A DNA stretch of 50,047 nt from Lampropedia hyalina DSM 16112 (GTDB taxonomy: Bacteria; Pseudomonadota; Gammaproteobacteria; Burkholderiales; Burkholderiaceae_C): NCBI RefSeq assembly GCF_900129055.1, contig NZ_FQUZ01000024.1, forward strand, positions 1 to 50,047. Reading direction: 5' to 3'. The position numbers and the translations under genes were made by a program. Under the pieces are notes generated by a model. It did not search any database, was not told the origin of the DNA, and saw nothing but the letters and a program-made list of their open reading frames with translations. Shown piece after piece: positions 1-10,142 of the stretch. Position 1 is the first letter of the stretch. Each line of letters starts with the position of its first letter.

Positions 1-1
1 G

Positions 2-268
2 GGTGATGCCTACGACAACGCCATGGCTGAGAGCTTTTTTGCGAGTCTGGAATGTGAGTTGATTGACAGGAGAAGTTGGCCAACAAAGGCAGGAGCCAAG
101 CGCGACATCTTTAGCTGGATCGAGGGCTGGTACAACCCGCACCGGCTGCATTCAGGCATCGGTTACCTGTCGCCTGTAGAGTTTGAAAAAAGGAGGAAAG
201 GCAGCAAGAAATCTGTTTCCAAACCAACGCCAGAAATGGCCGATCCAGTGTTCTATACCCTCCGGTAA
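2..268 (+). CDS. IS3-family transposase, C-terminal part (cut by window edge)
   Basis: The frame is open from base 2 and reads GDAYDNAMAESFFASLE, then a WIEGWYNPHRLHSGIGYLSP block. These are the last conserved blocks of the IS3-family OrfB DDE integrase domain: the catalytic Glu lies in the AESFF.SLE segment and YN..R.HS.LGY.SP is the family's terminal signature. OrfB acts with OrfA to excise and insert the element. Only the last 88 codons are in the window, so integrity cannot be judged. The tail after the SPVEFEKRR block is longer than usual, so the frame may run past the original end. I could not identify the terminal inverted repeat in the 244 bases before yaeQ. Confidence 0.85.
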   Translation, partial: GDAYDNAMAESFFASLECELIDRRSWPTKAGAKRDIFSWIEGWYNPHRLHSGIGYLSPVEFEKRRKGSKKSVSKPTPEMADPVFYTLR

Positions 269-512
269 TGTGGGGGAACTTCAACTTCATGTACTGCCCG
301 TATCTGTAAATGGAATCATCATGCCCCCTTCAATCGAAATCGAAGACAGCATCATGCAGGATCATCTGCATCAACTACTGTTCCCTGCGTCAGCGGGGAT
401 GAACAGCGAGCTGATCAGCGGGATAGACCGGGAAATAACTTCAGCAACGTATACTTGTATGCTGTACCAGAATCAGTCACCATTCAATCTTACATACCGT
501 ATATCACCTGCC

Positions 513-1052
513 ATGGCACTCAACGCCACCATTCACAAAGCCACTTTGCACATTGCCGACAACGATCGCCATTACTACGGCAGCCATTCCCTCACGGTGG
601 CCAAGCACCCTTCGGAGACCGACGAACGCCTGATGTTGCGTCTGCTGGCCTTTGCCCTGCATGCCGATGGCGATGAGCGTCTGGCATTGACCAGGGGCCT
701 GAGCGATACCGATGAACCCGATCTCTGGGAAAAAGACCTGACCGGGGCCATCGACCAGTGGATTGAGTTGGGCCTGCCCGATGAACGCCGCATCCTCAAG
801 GCGTGCGGCAAGGCCGCTGGGGTGTGGGTTTATGCGTATGGCCGTACCCACTCGGTCTGGTGGAAGACCGTGGAGGGCAAGACGGCCAAGGCACGCAACC
901 TGCATGTGATGGCCATCGATCTGGAGGCCAGCCAGAATCTGGCACGTCTGGCAGAGCGGAATATGGAGCTGCACTTCAATGTGCAGGATGGCGTGGCCTA
1001 TGTCAGCAGCGGCAAGGGGGATGTGGCCGTTACGCTCGAAGCTCTGCGCTGA
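513..1052 (+). CDS. yaeQ: YaeQ family protein
   Basis: The 179-residue product matches YaeQ along its whole length (family about 180 aa). It begins MALNATIHKATLHIADNDR and carries the conserved blocks HPSETDERLMLRLLAFAL, DEPDLWEKDLTGAIDQWIELG and the C-terminal dyad of beta strands. YaeQ has a PD-(D/E)XK nuclease-like fold and was reported as a suppressor of rfaH defects, but its biochemical role is unsettled. The frame is open upstream to 183, but homology starts only at this ATG, so I chose 513. The 244-bp upstream gap holds nothing else I can name. Confidence 0.9.
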   Translation: MALNATIHKATLHIADNDRHYYGSHSLTVAKHPSETDERLMLRLLAFALHADGDERLALTRGLSDTDEPDLWEKDLTGAIDQWIELGLPDERRILKACGKAAGVWVYAYGRTHSVWWKTVEGKTAKARNLHVMAIDLEASQNLARLAERNMELHFNVQDGVAYVSSGKGDVAVTLEALR

Positions 1053-1083
1053 GCGGCATTCACGTCACCGCCCCAGTGCCAGT

Positions 1084-2115
1084 TCAGCGGGCAGGGTTTT
1101 GCAAACGCTGCCAGGTCTGCTGCCATTGCTCCTTGGCATTCATGGGAATGTCCACCTGGATGGCCGGTTGCAACACTTGCCAGTCGGTCTGCGCATGGCT
1201 GGTGGTGCCGGATTGCTCGGCTACGGCAAACGTGAACGTGTAGCTGCCCTCGGTGCCCATGCGCAGGTCTTGCAGCAGCAGGCGATTGCCGTCCACGCGG
1301 GCACTGACGAATCCACTGGTGAACCAGCGCAGGCGTGCAATGTCCTCGCTGGTGTTCGCCAGTCCATCCAGCAGATGGGAGTCGTTCGGGTAATGCGTGA
1401 ATGACACCGGAGCGGGGCCGTCCAGCAGCGAACGGTAGCCAATCGCATAGCCATCGGGGGTCATCAGAATGGCGCGCCACAGCACAGTGTTCAGCGGCGT
1501 GGGTGTCACCAGCAGCGGCATGTCTCCCAGACCCTGTGCCACGGCACTCTGGCGAATGGCCTGGGTGGCCCAGTGCTTGGCCCCCAGCGACCAGCCGATG
1601 TAGGCAGTGCTGAGCAGCAGCCCCAGGCTCACAGCCACGCCCGCCCAACGGCGCGCACCGCCAGCTACCGCTGCCAGCACACCCAGCAACAAGGGGACGG
1701 TGTAAAGTGGGTCGATGATGAACAGCGATCCCCACATGACCGGGTTGCCAGGCCAGGGCCACCACAGTTGTGTGCCGTAGATGGTCAGTGCATCAAGCAA
1801 GGTGTGCGTGAGCAGCACGAGTTCGATGCCCAGCAGCCATTGCCACGGGGCGGCCCGAATGGCCTGTGAGCGTGGTTTCCACAACCACCACAGCAGCCAT
1901 GCCAGCAAGGCCAGCACCCACAGGGCATGGCTGGGGCCACGATGCCAGGTGAACAGATTGACGGGGGTCTGCGTGAACCATGGCACGATGAAGGTGTCCA
2001 GATCGGGCAGCGTGCCCAGTGCGGCTCCGGCCAGCAGGGCCTTGCGGCGTTGCGATGCGGGCAGTACGGCTGCCATGAGGCTGGCACCCAGCACCGCTTG
2101 CGAGAGGGAATCCAT
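1084..2115 (-). CDS. YdjM-like membrane-bound metal-dependent hydrolase (COG1988)
   Basis: The 343-residue product begins MDSLSQAVLGASLMAAVLP and has the family's histidine/aspartate motifs: LPDLDTF near residue 38, WHRGPSHAL near 58, and a LTHTLLDALTIYGTQ segment near 100. These mark the LexA-regulated YdjM/DUF457 hydrolase family. Several hydrophobic segments (about 62-82, 140-180) place it in the inner membrane. The C-terminal third is a soluble, strand-rich region of unknown role. It is divergent from prfB and convergent with yaeQ. The substrate is unknown. Confidence 0.85.
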   Translation of the reverse strand: MDSLSQAVLGASLMAAVLPASQRRKALLAGAALGTLPDLDTFIVPWFTQTPVNLFTWHRGPSHALWVLALLAWLLWWLWKPRSQAIRAAPWQWLLGIELVLLTHTLLDALTIYGTQLWWPWPGNPVMWGSLFIIDPLYTVPLLLGVLAAVAGGARRWAGVAVSLGLLLSTAYIGWSLGAKHWATQAIRQSAVAQGLGDMPLLVTPTPLNTVLWRAILMTPDGYAIGYRSLLDGPAPVSFTHYPNDSHLLDGLANTSEDIARLRWFTSGFVSARVDGNRLLLQDLRMGTEGSYTFTFAVAEQSGTTSHAQTDWQVLQPAIQVDIPMNAKEQWQQTWQRLQNPAR

Positions 2116-2258
2116 GAAGTCTTGAACCTTGAGGTGAAAATCGGGCTTGCCAGTATAGAAGAGCCTCGATTCCGGATGGTGCAGGTGGGTTCACTGGGGG
2201 CCGGCAGTCCACTCGTGCGAAAATGCCGGTTTTGACCGAACAATAGGAAGTGAATCCC

Positions 2259-3363
2259 ATGGAAGCAGAACGTATCAACCAAATCGAAGCCAATCTTGCC
2301 GACCTGAGTGCGCGCACCCAGGATTTACGGAGGTATCTTTGACTTCGATGCCAAGTACGAACGTCTGAGAACCGTCAATGCCGCCCTGGAAGACCCGGCG
2401 GTCTGGAATGACCCGAAAAAGGCACAGGAGCTGGGCAAGGAGAAGAAGCTGCTCGATGGCGTGGTGCTGACGCTGGAACGGCTGGGCAATGAGCTGGCTG
2501 ACAACAGCGAGCTGTTCGAGATGTCGCGCGAGGAGGGCGATGATGCCGGGCTGGAAACCATCGAGGCCGAAATCCACAAGCTCCAGCCCGATATCGAGCA
2601 ACTGGAATTCCGCCGCATGTTCAGCAACGAGGCCGATCCGCTGAACTGTTTCCTCGACATTCAGGCCGGAGCCGGTGGCACGGAGGCCTGCGACTGGGCC
2701 AGCATGTTATTGCGCCAGTATGTGCGCTATGCCGAACGCAAGGGCTTCAAGGCGACCGTCGAGGAAGAAACGCCCGGCGATGTGGCTGGTATCAAGGGAG
2801 CCACCATCAAGGTGGAAGGCGAATATGCGTTTGGCCTGCTGCGCACCGAAACAGGTGTGCACCGTCTGGTGCGCAAATCGCCGTTCGACAGTTCTGGCGG
2901 GCGGCACACCAGCTTTGCCAGCGTGTTCGTGTATCCCGAGATTGATGATTCCATCGAGATCAACATCAACCCTGCCGATGTGCGCACCGACACCTACCGT
3001 GCCAGCGGAGCCGGTGGCCAGCACATCAACAAGACCGATTCGGCAGTGCGCCTGACCCACATTCCCACGGGCATTGTGGTGCAGTGCCAGGATGGTCGCA
3101 GCCAGCACAGCAACCGCGATGTGGCCTGGCAGCGTCTGCGTTCGCGCCTGTACGACTTCGAGATGCGCAAGCGCATGGAGGAGCAACAGAAGCTGGAGGA
3201 CAGCAAGACCGATGTGGGCTGGGGTCACCAGATTCGCAGCTATGTGCTGGACAATAGCCGCATCAAGGACTTGCGTACCAACGTGGAAATCTCGGCAACG
3301 CAGAAGGTGCTGGACGGTGATCTGGATGCCTTCATCGAGGCGGCCCTGAAGCAGGGCGTTTGA
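2259..3363 (+). CDS. prfB: Peptide chain release factor 2 (programmed +1 frameshift)
   Basis: The product recognises UGA and UAA and triggers peptide release. It is read in two frames: 27 codons from ATG 2259 to CTT 2337-2339, then a UGA at 2340-2342. After a +1 slip, reading resumes at GAC 2341, giving 367 residues, the normal RF2 length. The SPF stop-codon motif (KSPFDSSGG) and the [15 protein letters not shown] peptidyl-hydrolysis loop are both present, so this is RF2 and not RF1. The usual downstream partner lysS is missing; a lipoprotein gene follows instead. Confidence 0.97.
2328..2343 (+). promoter_or_regulatory. prfB autoregulatory frameshift site
   Basis: The sequence ACGGAGGTATCTTTGA contains the internal Shine-Dalgarno-like AGG three bases before CTT, then the slippery CTT T followed by the in-frame TGA and C. 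This is the classic RF2 arrangement. When RF2 is scarce the ribosome pauses at UGA and slips +1, so RF2 controls its own synthesis. The SD-like element here is CGGAGG rather than the E. coli AGGGGG. Confidence 0.95.
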
Positions 3364-3377
3364 CGATGGGCCTCAAA

Positions 3378-3417
3378 AGCCCCCAGCCTGCCAGAGCAAG
3401 TCCGGCAGGCTGGGGCT
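3378..3417 (+). terminator. Hairpin downstream of prfB
   Basis: CCCCAGCCTGCC (3381-3392) pairs perfectly with GGCAGGCTGGGG (3404-3415) across an 11-base loop, and can extend with one bulged C. No T-run follows, so it may be a Rho-assisted end or an mRNA 3' stabiliser rather than a full intrinsic terminator. Confidence 0.6.
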
Positions 3418-3556
3418 GTGAAGGATGAATGCACCATTCCTCGCGCAATCTTCGCCCGATATGGAATTCTTGCTGGTCACAGCAGGGGCAATGCCGATAG
3501 AATTTCAAGGGCTTTGTATCCAATGGTTTTGACGAAATACTTGGGGAGAGATATCA

Positions 3557-4300
3557 ATGGTGAGTTCCTTGAAAAAAATCACGTTCTGGTTGGGTAGTGC
3601 TGCGGCCGTCTCGTTGCTGGCAGCCTGTGGCGGTGGTGGTGGCGGCGATGCCACAATCACACAGATCAACGGTACGGCAGCCCGTGGCGCACCGCTGGTG
3701 GGTGCAGAGATTTCGCTGCAATGTGCCGATGGCGGTGCCAGCAATGTCCTCTCGGATGCCAGCGGCAGCTTCAGTATCGAAGCGGTGAATCTGGCATATC
3801 CCTGCATTGGTCAGGCTACGCTGGGTGCTATTTCCTACCGTGGTGCGCTTTTTGAAGGTGGGCGTTTCAACATCACCCCCATGACCGAATTGCTGGTCAA
3901 GGTGATCGAGACGAACGTGCAACAGGCTTCCGGCGGCGGTGCTGGCACGAACTTCATGGCCGCGCTGCGGGCCAACTCCGGTCTGGCGCAATCGGTGGTG
4001 ACCAAAGCGAATGAATACCGCGAGGCCACGGTGGAACTGGTGCGTACCCAACTGGTCGCGGTGCTGGGCGAAGCAGCGGCCCAGGCCATCGTGAACAGTT
4101 TTGGCAGTTCGTTTGACTCGGTGGCCTTCACAGCCGATCCCGGTGCCAGCCCTTACGATGCGGCTCTGGAGCAACTGACCGTGGCAGGCGTGGTCAGTGC
4201 CAGCGGTGCCATCAGCGCATCGGTGATCGAAGCGGCTGCGCAAGCCGGGGAAGAATTGCCTGCTCCCACGCCAGGTGGTACCGGTGCGGCGGGTGGCTGA
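3557..4300 (+). CDS. Putative lipoprotein with carboxypeptidase-regulatory-like repeat
   Basis: The 247-residue product has a short basic start, a hydrophobic stretch and the lipobox LLAACG near residue 23, followed by a glycine tract, so it should be lipid-anchored after signal peptidase II cleavage. Residues about 36-85 (NGTAARGAPLVGAEISLQC ... SGSFSIE) look like a transthyretin-like/carboxypeptidase-regulatory beta fold. The rest is alanine-rich and helical, ending in a PTPGGTGAAGG tail. A GGGGAGAG Shine-Dalgarno lies just before ATG 3557. It appears monocistronic, since a strong terminator follows. Function unknown. Confidence 0.8.
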   Translation: MVSSLKKITFWLGSAAAVSLLAACGGGGGGDATITQINGTAARGAPLVGAEISLQCADGGASNVLSDASGSFSIEAVNLAYPCIGQATLGAISYRGALFEGGRFNITPMTELLVKVIETNVQQASGGGAGTNFMAALRANSGLAQSVVTKANEYREATVELVRTQLVAVLGEAAAQAIVNSFGSSFDSVAFTADPGASPYDAALEQLTVAGVVSASGAISASVIEAAAQAGEELPAPTPGGTGAAGG

Positions 4301-4343
4301 GTGAGTGGCGTGCCGTTCTGAATGACGGCATTGGCGTGAAGGG

Positions 4344-4384
4344 GGTGGATGGCCAACCAATGTGGCCATCCACCTCCTTTTTTT
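4344..4384 (+). terminator. Intrinsic terminator after the lipoprotein gene
   Basis: GGTGGATGGCCA (4344-4355) pairs perfectly with TGGCCATCCACC (4363-4374) around a 7-base loop. TCC and seven T residues follow. This is a textbook Rho-independent terminator. Confidence 0.93.
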
Positions 4385-4408
4385 ATTTATTTATCTATGG
4401 TGTGGCAT

Positions 4409-5542
4409 TCATGCCATCTGGCTGATGGTCTGGCGGAAGCGGCGCAGTGACAGCGCGAACATCAGTGCGCCAATCAGCACCAGGGCCAGAAACTGTGGCC
4501 AGACCACGGAAAACCCGGCTCCCCGGAACAGGATGGCCTGCCCCAGTTGCACGAAGTGGGTGGTGGGGGCGATCAGCATGATGTTCTGCACGAGTTCAGG
4601 CATGCTCTCGCGCGGGGTGGTGCCGCCAGAGAGCATTTGCAGTGGCAAGAGCACCAGCACCGACAGCATGCCGAACTGCGGCATGTTGCGTGCCACGGTG
4701 GCCATGAAAATCCCCATCGAGGTGGTGGCGAACAGGCACAGTGCGGCACCGGCAAAGAACAGCGGCAGGGAGCCTTGCACCGGCACGCCCAGCAGGCCGC
4801 GCACCACCAGTTGCAGTGACAGCCAGGCTGCTACCAGCACCACCAGCCCCATCGACCAGACCTTGGCCAACATGATTTCGGTGGGGGTGATGGGCATGAC
4901 CAGCAGGTGTTCGATGGTGCCGTGTTCGCGCTCACGGATCAGCGCGGCCCCGGTGAGGATGATGGAGAGCATGGTGATCTGGTTGATGACCTGGATCAGC
5001 CCGCCGAACCAGGACTTGTCCAGCGCAGGGTTGAAGCGCGTGCGCAGGGCCAGATCGACGGGCGCGGCGGCATTGCCCCGGTAATGCTGTGCGAACTCCG
5101 AGATTTCGCCTGCGGTGATCTGCTGCACATAGCTGCTGCCGGTGAATGCCTGGCTCATCCGCGTGGCATCGACATTGAGTTGCAGTTCCGGGCTACGCCC
5201 GGCCAGCAGGTCGCGCTGGAAGTTGGGCGGTATGACCAGCGCGAACGTGTAATCCCCGGCATCCATGCCGGTGTCCATCTGGTGCTGGCCGATCATCTGC
5301 GGCGGAGTGAACTGGGGCGGATAGAACGCCGAGGTGATGCGCTGCGACAGCGGGGACTGGTCTTCGTCCACGATGGCAATCGGCGCGTTGTGCAGCGTTT
5401 CGGGCATGGCACTGGCGGCGGTGTACACGGCCACCGTGAACACGTACACGATCAGCACCAGCATGACCGGATCGCGCCACAGGCTCCACAGCTCCTTGAT
5501 GCCCAGGCGGTAGATGTTCAGAAACGACTGGCGGGTGCTCAT
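4409..5542 (-). CDS. ABC-2 type transporter permease (YhhJ-like)
   Basis: The 377-residue product is an ABC-2 permease. It has one N-terminal membrane helix (about 25-45), a large periplasmic domain (about 50-180), the conserved REREHGTIEHLLVMPITP cytoplasmic loop near 205, and four to five C-terminal helices. Together with the RbbA-type protein encoded upstream it should make the inner-membrane part of an exporter, as yhhJ does beside rbbA and yhiI in E. coli. It is the last gene of the operon, 25 bases after the unknown membrane protein. The substrate is not evident. Confidence 0.9.
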   Translation of the reverse strand: MSTRQSFLNIYRLGIKELWSLWRDPVMLVLIVYVFTVAVYTAASAMPETLHNAPIAIVDEDQSPLSQRITSAFYPPQFTPPQMIGQHQMDTGMDAGDYTFALVIPPNFQRDLLAGRSPELQLNVDATRMSQAFTGSSYVQQITAGEISEFAQHYRGNAAAPVDLALRTRFNPALDKSWFGGLIQVINQITMLSIILTGAALIREREHGTIEHLLVMPITPTEIMLAKVWSMGLVVLVAAWLSLQLVVRGLLGVPVQGSLPLFFAGAALCLFATTSMGIFMATVARNMPQFGMLSVLVLLPLQMLSGGTTPRESMPELVQNIMLIAPTTHFVQLGQAILFRGAGFSVVWPQFLALVLIGALMFALSLRRFRQTISQMA

Positions 5543-5567
5543 TGGGTCAGTCTCCTTGGCGGCATGG

Positions 5568-6266
5568 TCATGATCCGGCGCGTGGGTGCAGCAGGTCGAA
5601 TGATCCGGCTGGCTGGGTGGTCAGATCGGTCAGAAAGACATACCACTGGGCCACTGCCAGCGAAGAATAGACCCAGAATTCTGCAATTTCTTCCATGAGT
5701 TGCCCCTGGCTGTGGCTCAGCAGCAGAATCTGTTCGAGCCGTAGCCGGTTTTCTGCGGCGACCACCAGGGCAGTGGCCAGCAGGGCGAATGTCAGTTCCA
5801 GCACGGGAATGGATTTTTGCTGCCACAGCCGCGCAAGCGTGCGGTACTGGCGGGTCAGGATGAATATCAGCACACTGCCCAACAGCGCAGCCGCTGCTGT
5901 GCCGATGATGAAGTTCCGCGCCGGCATGGTGCGAGAGGAGGGGTATTCCGGCCCGGTCTCGAAACTGAAGAAAATCGGATCCAGCAGTGCCGCCCCCCAG
6001 CTCAGCTCCCGCAGGGCCATGATGAACCAGAGGGGCGTGACCATGCACCAGAACCAGCGCAATGGCATGTGGCTGGCGTGCCAGGCCCAGAAGGCAGCGC
6101 ACAGCCCGGCGGTCAGCAGCACCATGATTTGCGCATTCTCGAAAATGCCGTTTTCCCAACCGTGGGAGGTGGGCAACAGTCGGCTCAGCGGGTGGATTGT
6201 GACCAGCCCGAGCAACAGCAGCAGGCGCAAGCCCCACAGGGTCTGGGTAGCGTGTGGATGGTGCAT
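5568..6266 (-). CDS. Unknown multi-pass membrane protein inside the ABC export operon
   Basis: The 232-residue product has about five to six hydrophobic segments (roughly 10-25, 45-65, 70-88, 118-138, 155-172, 205-222) and no motif I recognise. A conserved-looking ENAQIMVLL stretch sits at the second helix. ATG 6266 lies 3 bases after the rbbA-like stop and the next gene starts 25 bases after its own stop, so it is translated as part of the exporter operon. The E. coli yhiI-rbbA-yhhJ operon has no equivalent. It could be an accessory subunit or an unrelated passenger. Confidence 0.75.
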   Translation of the reverse strand: MHHPHATQTLWGLRLLLLLGLVTIHPLSRLLPTSHGWENGIFENAQIMVLLTAGLCAAFWAWHASHMPLRWFWCMVTPLWFIMALRELSWGAALLDPIFFSFETGPEYPSSRTMPARNFIIGTAAAALLGSVLIFILTRQYRTLARLWQQKSIPVLELTFALLATALVVAAENRLRLEQILLLSHSQGQLMEEIAEFWVYSSLAVAQWYVFLTDLTTQPAGSFDLLHPRAGS

Positions 6267-6269
6267 GGC

Positions 6270-9059
6270 CTATCGCTCCTGTTTTTTCAGCAGCGCGATG
6301 GCCAGGCCGATGATGACCGGTACCGACAGCAGCAGCGGCCAGAACGAGCCGCTCAGATCGCCAAAATCGAGTGCCTTGCTGAACACGCCCCGGCTGATGG
6401 CGATCATGTGGCTGGCCGGATACACCTCACCGATGATGCGGCCCATGCCTTCCAGCGACGACACCGGATCGGTCAGCCCGGAAAATTGCGTGGCCGGAAT
6501 CAGCGTGCCGATCATCGCGAAGAACATGGCGGCAATCTGGCTTTTGGTGATGGCCGAGGCCAGCAGCCCCATGCCGGTGGCAGTAAAGGAATAGACCAGT
6601 GCGGCCAATAGCAGTGTGGGGAAGCTGCCAGTCAGGGGTACACCGAACAGCGTCACCGCCAGCAGTGTCATCAGCAGAAAATTCAGCAAGGCAAGGGCGA
6701 CATAGGGCAGTTGCTTGCCCAGCATGAATTCGGTGCGCGTCACCGGGGTGACGTAGAGGTTGATGATGGAGCCGGTTTCCTTCTCGCGCACCACGGCCAG
6801 CGCGGTCAGCATGGCGGGCAGCATCAGCAGCAGCAGCGGAATGACGGCGGGCACGATGGCGGGCAGGCTTTTTACGTCGGGGTTGTAGCGAAAGCGCGTC
6901 TGGATACTGGCTCCACTGGTGCTGGACGTGCCCAGGCGTTCGGCAGCCTGTTGCGCCAGCCAGTGCTGGTGGATGCCCTGCACATAGCCCTGGATGGTTT
7001 CGGCCCGCATGGGCATGGCTCCATCCACCCACGCGCCAATCTGCACGTCATGGCCGCGCAGCAGGTCGCGGCCAAAGCCGGGCGGAATCTCAATGGCCAG
7101 CGAGAGTTCGCCGCTGGTCATGCGGCGATCCAGCTCGGCATGGCTGGCAATCGGCGGCTGCTCGATGAAGTAGCGCGAACCCGACAGCCCCAGCGTGTAG
7201 CTCTGGCTCAGGCTGGACTGGTCGCCGTCCAGCACCGCGTAGCGCAGGTCTTCCACGTCCATCGTGATGCCAAAGCCGATGACGAACATCAGGATCAGCG
7301 ACCCCAGCAGGGCCAGCGTGGCGCGCACAGGGTCGCGCCGCAGCTCCAGGGATTCGCGCCACATATAGCTCAGCAGGCGTTGCAGGCTGAAGCCGCGTGG
7401 GGCGGCAGATGGCGTTCCAGCCGCACCCGTCGTGCCGGAGAGAGCGGGCGCAGTGGGGGCAGGTGCATCGCTGGCCGCTTCCGGGCCACCGCCGGCCTCC
7501 ACCAGATAGCCGATGAATGCCTGCTCCAGCGTGGCCGCACCGCGTTTTTCCACCAGCCGCGCCGGGGTGTCGCTGTCGAGCACCTTGCCCGCGTGCATCA
7601 TGGACATGCGGTCGCAGCGTTCCGCTTCGTTCATGAAATGGGTGGAGATGAAGATGGTCACGCGGTCGCGGCGCGAGAGTTCCACCAGCAGCCGCCAGAA
7701 GGCATCGCGGGCCACCGGATCGACCCCGGAGGTGGGTTCGTCCAGAATCAGCAGATCGGGCCGGTGCACCATCGCCACTGCCAGCGAGAGCCGCTGGCGC
7801 ATACCCAGCGGCATGCTGGCGGGCAAGCTGTGCAGGGCTTCCTGAAGGCCAAAACGCGTGGCCATTTCGTCCACCCGTGCCGGAATGTCGGCCTCGGGCA
7901 CATGGAACAGTCGCGCATGCAGCACCAGGTTCTGCTGCACGGTCAGCTCGTTGTACAGCGAGAACGCCTGTGACATATAGCCCACGCGGCGGCGCGTGGC
8001 AATGTCGTGCGGGTTCACTTCCTGCCCGAACAGCCAGGCTCGGCCTTCGCTGGCGGGCAGCAGGCCGGTGAGCATTTTCATGGTGGTGGATTTGCCGCAG
8101 CCGTTCGAGCCGAGAAAACCGAAAATCTCGCCGCGCTGGATGCGAAAGCTGACGTGATCGACGGCCACGAAATCCCCGAAGCGCATGGTCAGGCCCTGCG
8201 CCTCGATGGCAATGTCATTGGCATCGGTTTGCAGCGGCGGAATTTCCACGGCAGTGTGGCCGCGCTTCTTTTCTTCCGGCAGCAGTGCGATGAAGGCGTT
8301 TTCCAGCGAGTCGGAACCCGTGCGTTCCAGCAGCGCGTCGGGCGTGCCGGTGGCCAGGATGCGGCCTTCGTCCATCATCACCAGCCAGTCGAAGCCCTGT
8401 GCCTCGTCCATGTAGGCGGTGGCGACCATCACGCTCATGCCGTGGCGTTGGGTGCGAATGCGGTCGATCAGCTCCCAGAACTGGGCGCGGGCCAGCGGAT
8501 CCACGCCGGTGGTGGGTTCATCCAGAATCAGCAGATCGGGGTCGTGGATGAGGGCGCAGCACAGGCTGAGTTTCTGCTTCATGCCGCCGGAGAGCTTGCC
8601 CGCCGGGCGGTCGAGGAAGCGGTGCAGGCCGGTGGCGTGGGTCAGGTCATCGATGCGGCGGCGGCGTTCGGCGGCATCGTGGCCGAACAGGCGGGCGAAG
8701 AATTGCAGGTTTTCTTCCACCGACAGCGTGGGGTAGAGGTTCTTGCCCAGCCCCTGCGGCATGTAGGCAATGCGCGGACAGGTGGCACTGCGGTGGTGTT
8801 TGTCGGCCATGTCACCGCCCAGCACCTCCACTCGCCCCTGTTGCACGGCACGCGCCCCGGCCACCAGCGACAGCAGGCTGGACTTGCCCACGCCATCCGG
8901 CCCGATCAGCCCGACCATGCAGTGGGCAGGAATGTCCTGGGTGATGCCTGCCAGGGCCTCGGTCTGACCGTAGTGCAGGCGCACATCGTGCAGCCGCACC
9001 ACTGGCGCAACCGGCACAACCGGCTCCATCGGTGCGTGGGCCATACCGGGCAGGCTCAT
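6270..9059 (-). CDS. rbbA: RbbA-type ABC transporter: two ATPase domains fused to ABC-2 permease
   Basis: The roughly 929-residue product has three parts. ABC domain 1 has Walker [10 protein letters not shown], signature [10 protein letters not shown] and Walker [17 protein letters not shown] domain 2 has Walker [11 protein letters not shown], a degenerate signature PLGMRQRLS and Walker [16 protein letters not shown]-terminal ABC-2 permease covers about the last 370 residues. This is the architecture of RbbA/YhiH, named a ribosome-associated ATPase but encoded in an exporter operon. I start at ATG 9059, which overlaps the HlyD stop as ATGA; the open frame reaches 9092, but that extension lies inside hlyD. 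A proline/alanine-rich linker precedes the permease. Confidence 0.93.
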   Translation of the reverse strand: MSLPGMAHAPMEPVVPVAPVVRLHDVRLHYGQTEALAGITQDIPAHCMVGLIGPDGVGKSSLLSLVAGARAVQQGRVEVLGGDMADKHHRSATCPRIAYMPQGLGKNLYPTLSVEENLQFFARLFGHDAAERRRRIDDLTHATGLHRFLDRPAGKLSGGMKQKLSLCCALIHDPDLLILDEPTTGVDPLARAQFWELIDRIRTQRHGMSVMVATAYMDEAQGFDWLVMMDEGRILATGTPDALLERTGSDSLENAFIALLPEEKKRGHTAVEIPPLQTDANDIAIEAQGLTMRFGDFVAVDHVSFRIQRGEIFGFLGSNGCGKSTTMKMLTGLLPASEGRAWLFGQEVNPHDIATRRRVGYMSQAFSLYNELTVQQNLVLHARLFHVPEADIPARVDEMATRFGLQEALHSLPASMPLGMRQRLSLAVAMVHRPDLLILDEPTSGVDPVARDAFWRLLVELSRRDRVTIFISTHFMNEAERCDRMSMMHAGKVLDSDTPARLVEKRGAATLEQAFIGYLVEAGGGPEAASDAPAPTAPALSGTTGAAGTPSAAPRGFSLQRLLSYMWRESLELRRDPVRATLALLGSLILMFVIGFGITMDVEDLRYAVLDGDQSSLSQSYTLGLSGSRYFIEQPPIASHAELDRRMTSGELSLAIEIPPGFGRDLLRGHDVQIGAWVDGAMPMRAETIQGYVQGIHQHWLAQQAAERLGTSSTSGASIQTRFRYNPDVKSLPAIVPAVIPLLLLMLPAMLTALAVVREKETGSIINLYVTPVTRTEFMLGKQLPYVALALLNFLLMTLLAVTLFGVPLTGSFPTLLLAALVYSFTATGMGLLASAITKSQIAAMFFAMIGTLIPATQFSGLTDPVSSLEGMGRIIGEVYPASHMIAISRGVFSKALDFGDLSGSFWPLLLSVPVIIGLAIALLKKQER

Positions 9060-10129
9060 TCGGCGGCCTTGAGTGCGAGGTGGGCGGGCCATTGGGCCTG
9101 CGGATCGAGCCGCACCCAGGCCATGCCGGGCAGGCCGGTCTTGACGTATTCCAGATGCCGTTGCAGCAGTTCGCGGTCAATCTGCGCGCGCACGCGGAAC
9201 ATCAGTTTTTGCCGTTCGCTGGCAGTTTCCACGGTCTTGGGGGTGAACTGGGCGTTGCTGGCGACGTAGGAGACCTTGGCTGGAATCGGCCATTGCGGCG
9301 CGGTATCCAGCACGATGCGCACTTCCGTGCCCACCGCCACGCGGCCTGCGGCTTCGGTGGGCAGGAAGAATGTCATGTACACGTCGGAGAGGTCGATCAG
9401 GTTCAGCACCCGGCCGCCTGCGCCCAGCACCTCGCCGGGCTGTGCCACCCGGAACTGCACGCGCCCGTCGCGCGGGGCCTTGAGCTGGCTGTCGTCGATT
9501 TCCACCTGAATGCGCTCGATGGTGGCATCGATGGCGGCCACGGCAGACTGCGCTCCGGTCACCTGTGCCTGTGCGGCGACGATGGCGGCATCGGCAGCCA
9601 CCACCTGCGCGCGTGCAGCGGCAATGGCAGCCTGGGCACTGCGGTGGCGGGTGCGGTCATCGTCCAGTGTCTGCTGGGAGGTGGCTCCTTCGCGTGCCAG
9701 TGTTTCGGAGCGGGCGAGGCGGCGGCGGGCGGCATCCTGCTCGGCTTCGGCCTGGCGCACCTGCGCCTGCAAGGCCAGCTTGTCGCTGCGGCGCATGGCC
9801 ACCTGGGCCTGGGCACTGGCGACGGTGTTGATGGCCTGCTGGCGTTGCGCCTGGGCTTCGCGCAACTGCGCGTCCAGCGTCAGCACCTGCATGGTGGCCA
9901 GTACCTGCCCGCCCTGCACGAACGCGCCTTCATCGACCAGAATGTCCTGCACGCGCCCGCCCAGCTTGGTGGAAACGTCCACCTCGGTGGCTTCGATGCG
10001 GCCATTGCTGCCCAGAAATGCGCCAGCGTCGGCATCGGGGCGGGAGGCCTGCCAGGCAAACCAGCCGCCCACGGCCAGAGCCGCCACGACGGCAAGGGGA
10101 AACAGTTTTTGGGTGAGGGTGCGTGCCAT
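9056..10129 (-). CDS. HlyD-family membrane fusion protein (YhiI-like)
   Basis: The 357-residue periplasmic adaptor links the inner-membrane ABC parts to the NodT-type outer-membrane protein. It has one N-terminal anchor helix (about 8-24), the lipoyl half-motif [20 protein letters not shown], a long alanine/glutamine-rich coiled-coil hairpin (about 75-205), and the matching barrel block [20 protein letters not shown]. The start is 13 bases after the stop of the NodT gene, and the stop overlaps the rbbA start, so the genes are translationally coupled. Confidence 0.93.
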   Translation of the reverse strand: MARTLTQKLFPLAVVAALAVGGWFAWQASRPDADAGAFLGSNGRIEATEVDVSTKLGGRVQDILVDEGAFVQGGQVLATMQVLTLDAQLREAQAQRQQAINTVASAQAQVAMRRSDKLALQAQVRQAEAEQDAARRRLARSETLAREGATSQQTLDDDRTRHRSAQAAIAAARAQVVAADAAIVAAQAQVTGAQSAVAAIDATIERIQVEIDDSQLKAPRDGRVQFRVAQPGEVLGAGGRVLNLIDLSDVYMTFFLPTEAAGRVAVGTEVRIVLDTAPQWPIPAKVSYVASNAQFTPKTVETASERQKLMFRVRAQIDRELLQRHLEYVKTGLPGMAWVRLDPQAQWPAHLALKAAE

Positions 10130-10142
10130 GATGAAAATATCT

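Noticed and set aside
183-512. N-terminal extension of yaeQ back to 183
   Set aside because: YaeQ similarity begins at residue 1 of the ATG 513 product; the extension runs through the transposase gene end.
6711-9269. Long open frames on the plus strand opposite the RbbA-type gene (two of 420 codons)
   Set aside because: They are antisense shadows in GC-rich DNA; the minus strand carries complete Walker and signature motifs, while these have low-complexity H/Q/R-rich products.
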